In this document: positions 46,051 through 55,664 of the stretch, in pieces | How the letters are laid out: each line of letters begins with the position of its first letter | Position numbering within the stretch: position 1 is the stretch's first letter | Source of the DNA: Haematobia irritans | Lineage: Eukaryota; Arthropoda; Insecta; Diptera; Muscidae | Reading direction: 5' to 3' | Assembly (NCBI RefSeq): GCF_050003625.1 | Contig: NC_134397.1 | Coordinates: forward strand, 151,589,526 to 151,653,525 | DNA length: 64,000 bases | Notes under the pieces: model-generated | The model's input: only the letters and a program-made list of their open reading frames with translations | Database searches by the model: none | Told to the model about the DNA's origin: nothing | Program-made: the position numbers and the translations under genes

Positions 46051-46121
46051 GCTACGTAGCTCAGTGGTAGTGTGTTGGCTTACAAACTGTATGGTCCTCG
46101 GTTCGATTCTCCGTCCAGGCG
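46051..46121 (+). repeat. tRNA-like module, second type
   Basis: GTAGCTCAGTGGTAGTG (A-box-like) and GGTTCGATTCTCC (B box) are spaced as in a tRNA. The 5' GCTACGT and 3' CCAGGCG ends do not pair and the T stem is poor, so this is a relic and not a functional tRNA gene. Confidence 0.55.
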
Positions 46122-46627
46122 AAAGGTAAAATTTAAAAAAATTATAAAATTGAATAATTTCTTCAACATTATTTGTATTACAGAAAAAGGTGCCAAGAAC
46201 TAAAAAATTTCGTGGAAGTGAAAATTATGTTAGGGAATGAGCACAATCTTCTTTGGGGAAAATTCTTCCAAGCATATAATATTTTTGGCTCAAAATGCTT
46301 CCAAAAATAGAATATGTTCACATAAAACAAACATATTAATGTTTCGGCAGTATCCAATAATATATGTGCTTCCTGCAAAATATGTTTGGAACATATGTTA
46401 GAGAGGCGATTTTTTTTGAGGGTGTAAGTACTTTATTATCTTAAAACATGAATATGCATCGTATATAACTTAGAATATAAATTTGTATTACCACCACGGT
46501 TGCCACAGTCGGTAGAATTCTACCCAAATTAGTAACCAAGGCCGTAGCCAGGATTTTAATTCGGGGGGGTTCAACTTTAAAAAAAAATATTCATATAATC
46601 TCATGTGTAGAAAATTTTATTTATGCA

Positions 46628-46917
46628 TACACAGAAAAAAATTTCACGAACAATTTTCCAATTAAAATTTTAATTGAGTTTTAAAAAATATTCAATTAAT
46701 TTTTTAATTGAATCAACAAATTTTTAAATTGAAACAAAAATCAATCACAAATAATAGTATCAATTAATTTTTTAATTGGATCAATTAATTTTTTAATTGA
46801 CCTTCAATTAATTTGTTAATTGATACTATCATTTCTGTGATTGAAGACATTTCAATTAAAAAATTAATTGGATCAATTAATTTCGTGATTGAATCAGAAA
46901 TTTTTTTTTTGTGTGTA
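46628..46917. mobile_element. TA-flanked MITE made of AATTAATT palindromic units
   Basis: Ends TACACAGAAAAAAATTTC and GAAATTTTTTTTTTGTGTG with TA, inverted repeats at TA borders. The interior is a series of near-palindromes CAATTAATTTTTTAATTG, with GATCAATTAATT repeats and the inverted pair ATAGTATCAATTAA / TTAATTGATACTAT. Confidence 0.7.
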
Positions 46918-46935
46918 GGTATGTATACAATATTT

Positions 46936-47124
46936 TTATAATATTAAATTGAGCCGACGGGCTTTTTGGGCAGCAAATAAATCAATGACTTCCTCAGTCG
47001 GCACATTTATTCGGCGATAAACCGACATTAATGCCAATCCTTTGAGTCTACTCTCGCTAGTCGAATTTCTAAGATGCGTCTTTAATCTCTTCATTGTGGA
47101 AAATGAACGTTCGGATGAGCACGT
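46936..47124 (-). pseudogene. hAT transposase, C-terminal dimerisation region
   Basis: The minus strand encodes CSSERSFSTMKRLKTHLRN, SRLKGLALMSVYRR and VIDLFAAQKARRLN before a TAA at 46936. This is the hATC dimerisation domain that closes hAT transposases. The preceding residues, LKILVTLPVT, lie at about 47787-47830, cut off by the inserted second hAT, whose duplication (AGTAACTG) falls in the LPVTT codons. Upstream, the frame is disrupted. It is a non-functional remnant. Confidence 0.85.
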
Positions 47125-47786
47125 AGTAACTGCAGTGATGGAAAATGCAGTACTATAGTACTTTTTTCAAACCCTTTTCACCCTGGTCTGTACCGTAGTA
47201 CCCCCGCGAATGATTTAGTACCTTTTGTGTATACATTTTTGGATCGATATCAGATTTATGGTACAATAGCTTTGACAAAATATTTTAATATTTTGAGAAT
47301 GTCTTTATCAACCTTATTTGCTAATAGTCTTTTACAAATATGGCAAAACAGACATGTTCATGTGGGAAGAAAATCTCGATTGTATAAAAGACATAGTCAA
47401 AAACAGGATTTTATTGAACTTCAAGAAAGTTTTAGTCGAAAAAAGAATGCGATTCTATATTATCGATATTTTTTTTTCAGTAGAAAATGTTGTCAAAATT
47501 TTATTTCTATATAGAATTTTTGCAAAATTTTATTTTTATAGAAAATTTTGTCAAAATTTTATTTCAATTGAAAATTTTGTAAAAATGTTATTTCTATAGG
47601 AAATTTTTGTAAAATTTTATTTCTATAGAAAGTTTTGTCAAAATTTTATTTTCTTTAAAATTCAGTCTCTTGACAATAATCTTCCGATGAAATTTTTATT
47701 GAAATTTAGTAAACAGTACCTTTCCGCTCAAAAAATACCTTTTTTGTACTTTCTTAAAAATTGTATTTTCCATCCCTGAGTAACTG
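47125..47786. mobile_element. Second, non-autonomous hAT with 8-bp target duplications
   Basis: AGTAACTG at 47125-47132 and 47779-47786 flanks a 646-bp element with termini CAGTGATGGAAAATGCAG and, inverted, CAGGGATGGAAAATACA. It encodes no recognisable transposase and contains about six 29-bp minisatellite units at 47480-47660. Confidence 0.9.
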
Positions 47787-49880
47787 GCAAAGTGACCAAA
47801 ATTTTTAAAAGAATATGCACGTTTGGAAATATCTCTTTATTGCTTCCATCGCTGAATTAGGCAGGTTTTGTGCCATTTCATTTACACATGTGTGTTTGGC
47901 TGTTTCGTTGTTGTTGCTATGGCCAAACAAAGCGAGTCATGTTCACAAAAAAAAAAAAAAAAACAACAAACACACATAAAAAGCAGAAATAGATTTTCCA
48001 AAAATGACATTTGTGGTGCGAGAACTAAAACAATTTGTTTTTTTTCGACCGTCGTTTGACGGGCTTTTCAACTAGTATTCTATGATTTGTGCAAGTTTTA
48101 TAGGTAAGCTTTTTTCAAAATAAAACCTCCAGCTTTTCTTCAACATCTTCAATAAGATTTTTCAATGCAGCTAAAAATATATATTTATTCATATAAAAAT
48201 ATTCATTCAATTTGGGGGGGGGGGTTTGATCCCCCTCATCCCCCGCCCCCCCTGAATACGGCCTTGTTAGTAACCCTTTTTGTTAAATCTCTATAAAAAT
48301 AAAATTTTGGAAAAAGTTTCTATAAACTAATTTTTGTGAGAAAATTTTGACAATAAATTCTATAGAAATAAAATTTTGTGACAAAATTCCACAGAAATAA
48401 AATTTTGAGAAATTTTTTTATAGAAATAATATTTTGAAAAAAATTTCTATAGAAATACAATTTTGACAAAATGTTCTATAGAAATAAAATGTTGACAAAA
48501 TTTTCTTACCACACATTATTAAAGATCAAGCCTTGCCGGCTTCTAATTTCCTCCTCTAGAGCCACCAAAATGTAAAAATTATTACAAATTGTGTTGAGTG
48601 AAAATGTCCTACATTGTGGTCCTACGTCCCTACAAGACGCTAAATATTAGAAAACCCCTACATATAGGGAATTTCCCCTACTTCTAGCAACACTGGCTGT
48701 GTTGATATTGCACCTACGGAGTTAGTATGCCACTAATATTGAGCCCATTATTAAAAAAGAGAAAATCGTTAAATGTGGGTAATAAATAAAAATTTGTAAA
48801 AAATCGAGCAATATTCTTATGTAAGAGCTACAAGTACGTATAAGTACGATCGGCTAGTACATCAAAATTTGAAATTTGAGTAACATTGGTTAATAAATAA
48901 GAGTACTATGGTCAAATTTGGGAAAATCGAGCGATGCATATATATGGAAGCTATATGTAAATCTGAACCAATTTGCATAATATGTTGCGGGTTTGATTAA
49001 TACAACAAAAGGTTACCTTGTGCAAGATTTGAGTAAGATCAGTTAAGAAATGAGGCCTGCATGGTCAAACATAAGGTTATTAGGGGCGAATTTTTCAAAA
49101 TCGGGCTATACATATATATGGGAGCTATATCTAAATCTGAACCGATTTCGATGAAATTTTGCACATATAGTTAGTGCTATAGAAGACTACATTTAGCCAA
49201 ATTTGGGTAAGATCGGTTGATAAATAAGGGTTTTATGGCCAAATTTAGAAAAATCAGGCGGTACACATATATGGGAGCTATAGCTAAATCTGAACCGATA
49301 TCGATGATTTTTTGCACATATAGTTAGTGATATAGAAGATTATATTTAGCCAACTATGAGTCAGATCGGTTGATAAACAAAGGTTTTGTGGCCAAATTTG
49401 GGAAAATCGGGCGATACATATATATGAGAGCTATATCTAAATCTGAACCGATTTGGATGAAATTTTGCAGACTTGAAGGGCGATGGAAAAGATTACCTTT
49501 TGCCAAATTTGGTGACGATCCGTTTGAAAAAACGCGCAACGTGACCCCATTTGTCGAAATCGGGCGATACATATATATGGGAGCTATATCTAAATTTGAT
49601 CCGATTGCTTCCAAATTCAATAGCGTTCGTCCTTGTGCCCTAAAAACTCCCTGTACCAAATTTCATCAAAATCGGTTAATAATTGCGACCGGAATCCTGT
49701 GAACAACAAATACATGGACAGACAGACGGACGGACACCAAGCGCTAGATCGACTCAGGAGGTGATTCTGAGTCGATCGGTATATATTTTATGGGGTCTAA
49801 AATCAATATTTCTGGTAGGCACATTTTTTGACCGATCAAACTTATTATATCCTGACCACTATGTGGTTTAGGGTATAAAA

Positions 49881-50098
49881 ATGGTGGTGGGTATAAGTTA
49901 GGCAGGAATCAGTGTCAGTTGGTCAGGGAGAAATTCTAAGACAATCGATTGATGTCCGTTAGTCTATTGTAATCACGCTATAGCCTCCAATAATGGAGAT
50001 GTAGTCCTGATTGGCCCGGATTCAGTTTGTGTCTGCAAGCAGCTCAAATGCAAAGATGGGCTGTGTCAAATTAGGTTAGATAAACCTCCATATTCCGA
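49881..50098. repeat. DINE-like 5'-type fragment
   Basis: GGTGGTGGGTATAAG followed by TGTCCGTTAGTCTATTG and AATCACGCTATAGCC resembles a degraded INE-1-like 5' block. No full element is seen. Confidence 0.4.
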
Positions 50099-50281
50099 TA
50101 TTCGGAATCGCAAATCGCAAAAGTTTCGTTTGGCTGTTGTTTCTTAACACTGAAATGTATAAACTTAAATCTTGGTAATATAGTTCTACTTAATGAGAAG
50201 TTCAACTTGCAATTGGATTGGGGTCCGAAAGTATCTCGATTTTTTCGCTATAAGAAAAATTGCGATTTGCGATTCCGAATA
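50099..50281. mobile_element. 183-bp MITE with perfect 22-bp inverted ends
   Basis: 50099-50120 (TATTCGGAATCGC then AAATCGCAA) and 50260-50281 are exact reverse complements. The interior is AT-rich and non-coding. No clear target duplication. Confidence 0.75.
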
Positions 50282-50440
50282 CAGGGGGGATATTGGCAGC
50301 TAGTTATTCTAGGTTCACGTAGAATCTGACACCAAGAAAATTTTTCCAGAAAACTACCAAACAAAAAATTCTTTTCTTCTATAATTTTTTTTTTTTTTCA
50401 AAATTTTGTTTCTATAGAAAATTTTCGCAAACATTTAATA

Positions 50441-50574
50441 ACAGGTTGGCTGATAGGTCCCCGGTCTAACAAAGAAAAACACATTTTTTTTTGGTCAAAA
50501 TTCGTTTTTATTAGTCAACATAGTTCCCTTCAAGAGCGATACAACGATTATAACGACCTTCCAATTTTTTGATA
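50441..50574 (-). mobile_element. Himar1-like mariner, 134-bp 3' end fragment
   Basis: ACAGGTTGGCTGATAGG next to TA (50439-50440), then the non-coding 3' region and last transposase codons up to TTTTTTGATA, after which similarity to the copy at 50867 stops. A short stretch of 29-bp-type minisatellite (about 50388-50435) lies just left. Confidence 0.85.
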
Positions 50575-50860
50575 GGGCGGAGAACTCTACATGGAGTGAG
50601 TAACAACTATACACGGCTTACTGGGATTCTAGCTAAGGAGGGATTTGAACCCTTCTGTTATGAAGATGATGTTATAATACTTCGGGAGGTAACGGATACT
50701 AAAAGACTTTGGAGGAGGGCAGAAAGGTCCTGAGGATGGGATATGCCTGGGCGAGACCCAGGGGCCTGAAAGTTAATCCGGAGAAGTAAGAATTATTCAT
50801 CAGAAGGACTAAAACTGCTCTATATATCTAGCCAATTTTTTTTTTTGCAAGACCATACCG
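50575..50860 (+). pseudogene. Decayed reverse transcriptase fragment
   Basis: The plus strand reads EGFEPFCYEDDVIILRE, then KRLWRRAER with stops. CYEDDVIIL corresponds to RT motif C (YADD, here YEDD) of a non-LTR element. About 90 codons, broken. Confidence 0.6.
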
Positions 50861-50866
50861 GACTTA

Positions 50867-52132
50867 ACAGGTTGGCTGATAAGTTCCCGATCTAACAAAC
50901 AAAAACACATTTTTTTTGTCAAAATTCATTTTTATTATTCAATATAGTTCCCATCAAGAGCGATACAACGATTATAATGACCTTTCAATTTTTTGATACC
51001 ATTTTGGTAGTACTCCTTCGGTTTTGCCTCAAAATAGGCCTCAGTTTCGGCGATCACCTCTTCATTGCAGCCAAATTTTTTCCCTGCGAGCATCCTTTTG
51101 AGGTCTGAGAACAAGAAAAAGTCGCTGGGGGCCAGATCTGGAGAATACGGTGGGTGGGGAAGCAATTCGAAGCCCAATTCATGAATTTTTGCCGTCGTTC
51201 TCAATGACTCTTGGCACGGTGCGTTGTCTTGGTGGAACAACACTTTTTTCTTCCTCATATGGGGCCGTTTTGCCGCGATTTCGACCTTCAAACGCTCCAA
51301 TAACGCCATATAATAGTCACTGTTGATGGTTTTTCCCTTCTCAAGATAATCGATAAAAATTATTCCATGCACATCCCAAAAAACAGAGGCCATTACTTTG
51401 CCAGAGGACTTTTGAGTCTTTCCACGCTTCGGAGACGGTTCACCGGTCGCTGTCCACTCAGCCGACTGTCGATTGGACTCAGGCGTATAGTGATGGAGCC
51501 ATGTTTCATTATCACATATCGACGGAAAAACTCGGGTGTATTACGAGTTAACAGCTGCAAACACCGCTCAGAATTATCAACACGTTGTTGTTTTTGGTCA
51601 AATGTGAGCTCGCGCGGCACCCATTTTGCGCAGAGCTTCCGCATATTCAAATGATGAATTATATGACCAACACGTTCCTTTGATATCTTTAAGGCCTCTG
51701 CTATTTCGATCAACTTCATTTTACGGTCATTCAAAATCATTTTGTGGATTTGTTTGATGTTTTCGTCTGTAACCACCTCTTTCGGGCGTCCACTGCGTTC
51801 ACCGTCCTCCGTGCTCATTTCACCACGCTTGAATTTTGCATACCAATCAATTATTGTTGATTTCCCTGGGGCAGAGTCCGGAAACTCATTATCAAGCCAA
51901 GTTTTTGCTTCAACCGTATTTTTTTCCTTAAGAAAACAGTATTTTATGAAAACACGAAATTTCTTTTTTTTCCATTTTTTCACAATAACAAAAGTTGCTT
52001 CACAAAAGACGCTCTATCTCACAAACTAATTCACTTACAGACGTCAAATTTTGACACGAATCATTTGAAGGTTGGATTTAATACTAGCGACGCCATCTGT
52101 GTGTCTGACCGGGGACTTATCAGCCAACCTGT
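50867..52132 (-). mobile_element. Near-complete Himar1-like mariner element
   Basis: Termini ACAGGTTGGCTGATAAG (left) and CTTATCAGCCAACCTGT (right), about 28-bp inverted repeats, each bordered by TA (50865-50866, 52133-52134). At 1266 bp it matches the usual ~1.3 kb size. From memory, this terminus and the encoded protein are those of the Haematobia irritans mariner Himar1 (irritans subfamily). The transposase gene is broken (see next entry). Confidence 0.95.
50935..51983 (-). pseudogene. mariner transposase with one frameshift
   Basis: The N-terminal part (51983 to about 51510) has the paired-like DNA-binding region: KSTIIDWYAKFKRGE, KEVVTDENIKQIHKMI, KISKERVGHIIHHLN and the WVPREL linker. 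Around 51505-51515 about four bases are missing relative to the family's DETW codons, removing the first catalytic Asp and shifting frame. The C-terminal part is intact from 51393: FHQDNAP and SDFFLF supply the second and third catalytic Asp with 34 residues between (D34D), ending ALDGNYIE. With one catalytic Asp lost, it cannot transpose itself. The inverted repeats remain and could be mobilised by another copy. Confidence 0.93.
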
Positions 52133-52135
52133 TAA

Positions 52136-52204
52136 CAATGGACTGTGACAACACTTACTAGATTCAAAATTTAGGGATAAGGGATCTCCCTTTTTAATGC
52201 CGAG
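52136..52204 (-). repeat. SINE remnant
   Basis: AATGGACTGTGACAAC, GGGATCTCCCTTTTTAATG and CCGAGGCCGAAC correspond to the SINE body at reduced similarity, beside the mariner. Confidence 0.4.
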
Positions 52205-52650
52205 GCCGAACCACGGTTGCTACTCGAGCCAAAAGTAATTTACCAAAATATGGTGAAAATTTTACCAAAAAACTACCAAACAAAAAATTCTTTTCTTCTA
52301 TAGAAAATTTTTTCAAAATTTTTTTGCTATAGAAAATTTTCTCAAACATTTATTTCTATAGTAAATTATGTCAAATTTTTATTTCTATAGTAACTTTTAC
52401 CAAAATTTTATTTCTATTGGAAATTTGTCACAATTTAATTTCTAACTAAATTTTTGTCAAAAATTTATTTCCATAGAAAATTTTGTCAAAATTTTATTTC
52501 TATAAAAAATTTTCTCAATTTTTTTTCTATAATAAATGTTCTCTAAATTTTATTTATATAATAAATTTTCTCAAAATTTTACTTCTTTAGAATTTTTTTT
52601 TAATTTCATTAAATGTTGTTAAAATTTTATTTCCATATAAAATTTTGTTT
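52205..52650 (+). repeat. Minisatellite-bearing repeat with leader
   Basis: Leader GGTTGCTACTCGAGCC, TTTACCAAAATATGG, AACTACCAAAC, then about twelve diverged 29-bp units. Confidence 0.8.
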
Positions 52651-52651
52651 G

Positions 52652-53063
52652 TCGCCGCCGACCATTTTTTCCCAGTCGACGCCGCCGCCGAATATGTCGA
52701 CTCATCTCGACTCAAATTTAGCCGCCAATTAATCAAAAATATCAATCTAAATCAGAAAATTTTCTATATAATTGTCTTATATTTACCAAAATTTTGAACG
52801 CAACCAATCATTTTCAAGCTGCTGTAATATTTTTGTAAAAATTTAGCTGTAGAAAATTTGGATGAAAAGTAAATTTGCTTGTAATATTGGTTGTACAACT
52901 AATCTCATTACCATTCGAATAACTTCAAATAGATTTTATATTGGATAATTGTCCGCAGCTGAATGGACAAATTTATATCGACTTAGCCGTCAAGTCGCCG
53001 CCGCCGGAGGCAAAAATTTAGTGTCAGCCGCCGCCGACAAAAATTGGTCGGCTTCATTCTCTG
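52652..53063. mobile_element. CCG-rich hAT-like MITE
   Basis: GTCGCCGCCGACC and GACGCCGCCGCCG near the left, GTCGCCGCCGCCGG, GCCGCCGCCGACAAAAATT and the end GGCTTCATTCTCTG at the right. The two sides are inverted and share the CGG/CCG triplet core. A CAGAGAATG terminus is hAT-like. The left end looks truncated where the minisatellite abuts. Confidence 0.55.
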
Positions 53064-53189
53064 GTCACACACATTAGACCGTCACTAAATGTTCTCGTGT
53101 GGATCGCTGATAAACACCATTGACATTTCAAAACTCTAAAAAAATAATTACAGCACAATTCGGGTTAATTTCGAAATTGGAAATTATAT

Positions 53190-54210
53190 TGAAATTTAAT
53201 TTTTATAGAAAATTTTGTCAAAATTTAATTGAAATAGAAAATTCCATAGGAAAATGTGTCCAAATTTTACTTCTATAAAACATTACATTTTGCTTCTTTA
53301 GATTTTTTTTTAAATTTTATTTCCATATAAAATTTTGTTAGAATTGTATTTTCATAGAAAATTTTGTCGAAATTTTATTTCTATAGAAAATGTTCTCAAA
53401 TTTTTATTTCTATAATAAATTTTCTATAATTTTTATTTCTATAGATTTTGTCAACATTTTAGTTCTATAGAAAATTTTGTCAAAACTTTATTTCTATAGA
53501 ATTTTTTTATTTTCAAAATTTTATTTCCATATAAAAGTTTGTTAAAATTCTATTTCCATAGAAAACTTTGTTAAAATTCTATTTCCGTAGGAAATTTTGT
53601 CAAAATTTTATTTCTATAGAAAATTTTGTCGAAATTTAATTTCTATAGAAAATTTTGTCAAAATTTAATTGCAATAGAAAATTCCATAGGCAATTTTGTC
53701 AAAATTTTACTTCTATAGAAAAGTTTTTTAAAATTGTATTTCCAAAGATTTTTTTTAATTGTATTTCTATAGATTTTTTTTTTTTCAAAATTTTATTTCC
53801 ATATTAAAAATTGTTAAAATTTTATTTCCATATAAAATTTTGTTAAAATTATATTTCCATAGAAAATTTTGTCCAAATTTAATTTCTATAGAAAATTTTG
53901 TCAAAATTTAATTGCAATAGAAAATTCCATAGAAAATTTTGTCAAAATTTTGCTTCTATAGAAAACTTTTTTAAAATTGTATTTCTATAGATTTTTTTTT
54001 AAATTTTATTGCCCTAGAAAAGTTTTTAAAATTTTATTTCCATAGAAAATTTTGTTAAAATTTTATTTCCATATAAAATGTTGTTAAAATTTTATTTCCA
54101 TATAAAATTTTGTTAAAATTTTATTTCCATATAAAATTTTGTTAAAATTGTATTTCCATAGAAAATTTTGTTAAAATTTAATTGCAATAGAAAATTTTGT
54201 CAAAATTTTA
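53190..54210 (+). repeat. 29-bp minisatellite with the ATTTCCATA variant
   Basis: About 35 units; AAATTTTGTTAAAATTTT and ATTTCCATAT variants dominate the middle and right. A two-part block (AATTGCAATAGAAAATTCC) recurs about 245 bp apart at 53668 and 53913, showing local duplication. Confidence 0.9.
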
Positions 54211-54545
54211 TATCGTTGTTGTTTTTTGATTTCAGATTAAAACCATACATTGACTAAACTACAAGTGTAGCTTAACCAACAGAGGAAAAAAAAGGTTTGT
54301 CAAATTTATTTGGGCAAAGCCCTATATACTGCAAGATGGTGGGATGGACGCACGTTTCGGAATTACCACATTCCTCATCAGCATCCTCTACTTGCAGCAA
54401 AACTATCAACCAATTATCAGAATAAATTCAGGCAGTTCATTAAACCCAACAATGAACCACACTTGAACCTTCCGAAAAAAAGGTTTTGCATGATAGCCGG
54501 CTTATGCCGAAATAAATTCGTACAAACATATCTCTTTTCCTATGA
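54211..54545 (-). repeat. Dispersed repeat J, copy 2
   Basis: Reverse complement of 34836-35237: GACTAAACTACAAGTG, CACGTTTCGGAATTACC, CAGCATCCTCTACTTGC and GCATGATAGCCGGC. The 84-codon frame here is a chance frame in the repeat. Confidence 0.65.
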
Positions 54546-55034
54546 AAACTTTTTATTTCTATAGAAAATTTTGACAAAATTTTACTTCTATGGACATTTT
54601 TTCAAAATTTTATTTTCTTAGAAAATTTTGTCAAAATTTTACTTTTATAGAAAATTTTATCAAAATTGTATTTCTATAGAAATTTGTTTCAAAATTTTAT
54701 TTCAATCTGAAATTTTTATTTCTATAATAAATTTTCTCTAATTTTTATTTCTATACAAAATTTTGTCAAAATTTTATTTCTATATAAAATTTTGCCAAAA
54801 TTTTATTTCTATAGAAAGTTTTGTTAAATTTAGAATTCTATAGAAAATTTGGTCAAAATTTGATTTCTGTAGAAAAATTTTTTGAAAATATGATTTCTAT
54901 AGAATTTTTTTTAAAATTGTATTTCCATAGAAAATTTTTTTTTTTCAAAATATGATTTCTATAAAAATATTTTCAAAATTGTATTTCTACAGAAATTTTT
55001 TTCATATTTTTATTTCTATAGAAAATTTTCTCGA
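54546..55034 (+). repeat. 29-bp minisatellite block
   Basis: About sixteen diverged units after repeat J, ending at the SINE remnant. Confidence 0.85.
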
Positions 55035-55213
55035 CACCATATAGCCGTTCGAGTACGAACGGCTCTTTGCATTGTATTGCAATCCCCGAGCTTTGAAACT
55101 TTCAGAAATGTCATCAACATTACTAATTCGGCGCAGATAATTCATCGCCGAAAAACTGTTTGTGGAATTCGGTTGAAGCTGGGAATGAATCCAGTTGCAT
55201 CACTGTTGCGCCA
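55035..55213 (-). mobile_element. Old SINE remnant
   Basis: CTTTGAAACTTTCAGAAATG, ATTCATCGCCGAAAAAC and GGTTGAAGCTGGGAATG follow the SINE body order with many substitutions, lacking the tail. Confidence 0.6.
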
Positions 55214-55347
55214 GGTACGGATAAAAATTTAAACCGACCTCCGATGCGTTTTGGAGGTATTTGAAATCCGCAAATAGGTGTACCGAATATGGTGGGGTTG
55301 GTGTAGCCACCGATCTCCCGATTTGATTTCTTGAGCATCTAGATACC
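55214..55347 (+). repeat. DINE-like family F3 unit (left part)
   Basis: GTATTTGAAATCCGC, CAAATAGGTGTACCG and CCGATCTCCCGATTTG match F3 phrases at 55680-55870 and 60120-60248. A SINE separates the two parts. Confidence 0.5.
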
Positions 55348-55664
55348 GGAGCCACCGTGGTGCAATGGTTAGCATGCCCGCCTTGCATACGCAAGGTCGT
55401 GGGTTCGATTCCTGCTTCGACCGAACACCAAAAAGTTTTTCAGCGGTGGATTATCCCACCTCAGTAATGCTGGTGACATATCTGAGGGTTTCAAAGCTTC
55501 TCTAAGTGGTTGCACTGCAATGTGGAACGCCGTTCGGACTCGGCTATAAAAAGTATGTCCCTTGTCATTGAACTTAACATGGAATCGGGCAGCACTCAGT
55601 GATAAGAGAGAAGTTCACCAATGTGTTATCACAATGGACTGAATAGTCTAAGTGAGCCTGATAC
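55348..55664 (+). mobile_element. tRNA-derived SINE inside family F3
   Basis: Head GGAGCCACCGTGGTGC, AATGGTTAGCATGCCC and B box GGGTTCGATTCC, then the full body. It ends at GAGCCTGATAC without the CCTAACC tail. No confident target duplication. Confidence 0.85.

Larger units (their letters stand above)
39955..46424. mobile_element. TA-flanked inverted-repeat element hosting the LINE
   Basis: Left end CACTGTTAGAAAAATATG, right end TTTTTTTTGAGGGTG, each bordered by TA (39953-39954, 46425-46426). Sub-terminal regions are rich in AAACATAT/ATATGTTT motifs. Without the LINE it is about 1.35 kb. It contains a GA microsatellite and two tRNA-like modules. No transposase frame is seen. AGTAC on both sides could alternatively be a 5-bp duplication; the empty site in copy 2 (TTCTAAGTAC) favours TA. 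Confidence 0.6.
46529..48274 (-). mobile_element. hAT transposon, internally deleted, with 8-bp target duplications
   Basis: TTAGTAAC lies at 46529-46536 and 48267-48274. The element between has termini CAAGGCCGTAGCCAGG (left) and CTGAATACGGCCTTG (right), inverted repeats of hAT type. DINE-F2 copies 1 and 2 show the same spot unoccupied (CCAAATTAGTAATC, CCAAATTAGTAGTC). Only the C-terminal part of the transposase survives. It holds a MITE (46628-46917) and a second hAT (47133-47778). C/G runs at 48218-48250 lie next to the right end. Confidence 0.9.
39831..48695 (-). mobile_element. hAT-like element G inside DINE-F2 copy 3, twice interrupted
   Basis: Begins CAGTGTTACCAGGG and ends CTTCTAGCAACACTG, equivalent to 36022-36723. 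Its sequence resumes at AGTACTTTATTATC (46427) after the first insertion and at TTAGTAACCC (48267) after the second. A reverse-oriented 29-bp array lies at about 48290-48510. Confidence 0.65.
39639..49880 (-). mobile_element. DINE-like element family F2, copy 3, expanded by nested insertions
   Basis: The left (3') end ACAAGTAAGTAAAG plus the GTCGGGCGGGGCCGAC hairpin; the right (5') end GACCACTATGTGGTTTAGG and GTATAAAAA. Element G is split by a 6.5-kb TA-flanked element and a 1.7-kb hAT. The 5' part (48696-49880) has ~153-bp units, the GATCGACTCAG/CTGAGTCGATC hairpin (49747-49777) and the GACGGACGGAC block. Removing the insertions leaves about 2 kb, like copy 2. Confidence 0.75.

Noticed and set aside
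46051..46121. Functional tRNA gene
   Set aside because: A and B boxes are present but the acceptor and T stems do not pair.
39639..49880. LTR retrotransposon or endogenous retrovirus
   Set aside because: No long terminal direct repeats, primer-binding site or gag-pol order; the RT belongs to a poly(A)-tailed non-LTR element.
54310..54564. 84-codon open frame as a gene
   Set aside because: It lies in dispersed repeat J, whose other copy (34836-35237) has no matching frame.
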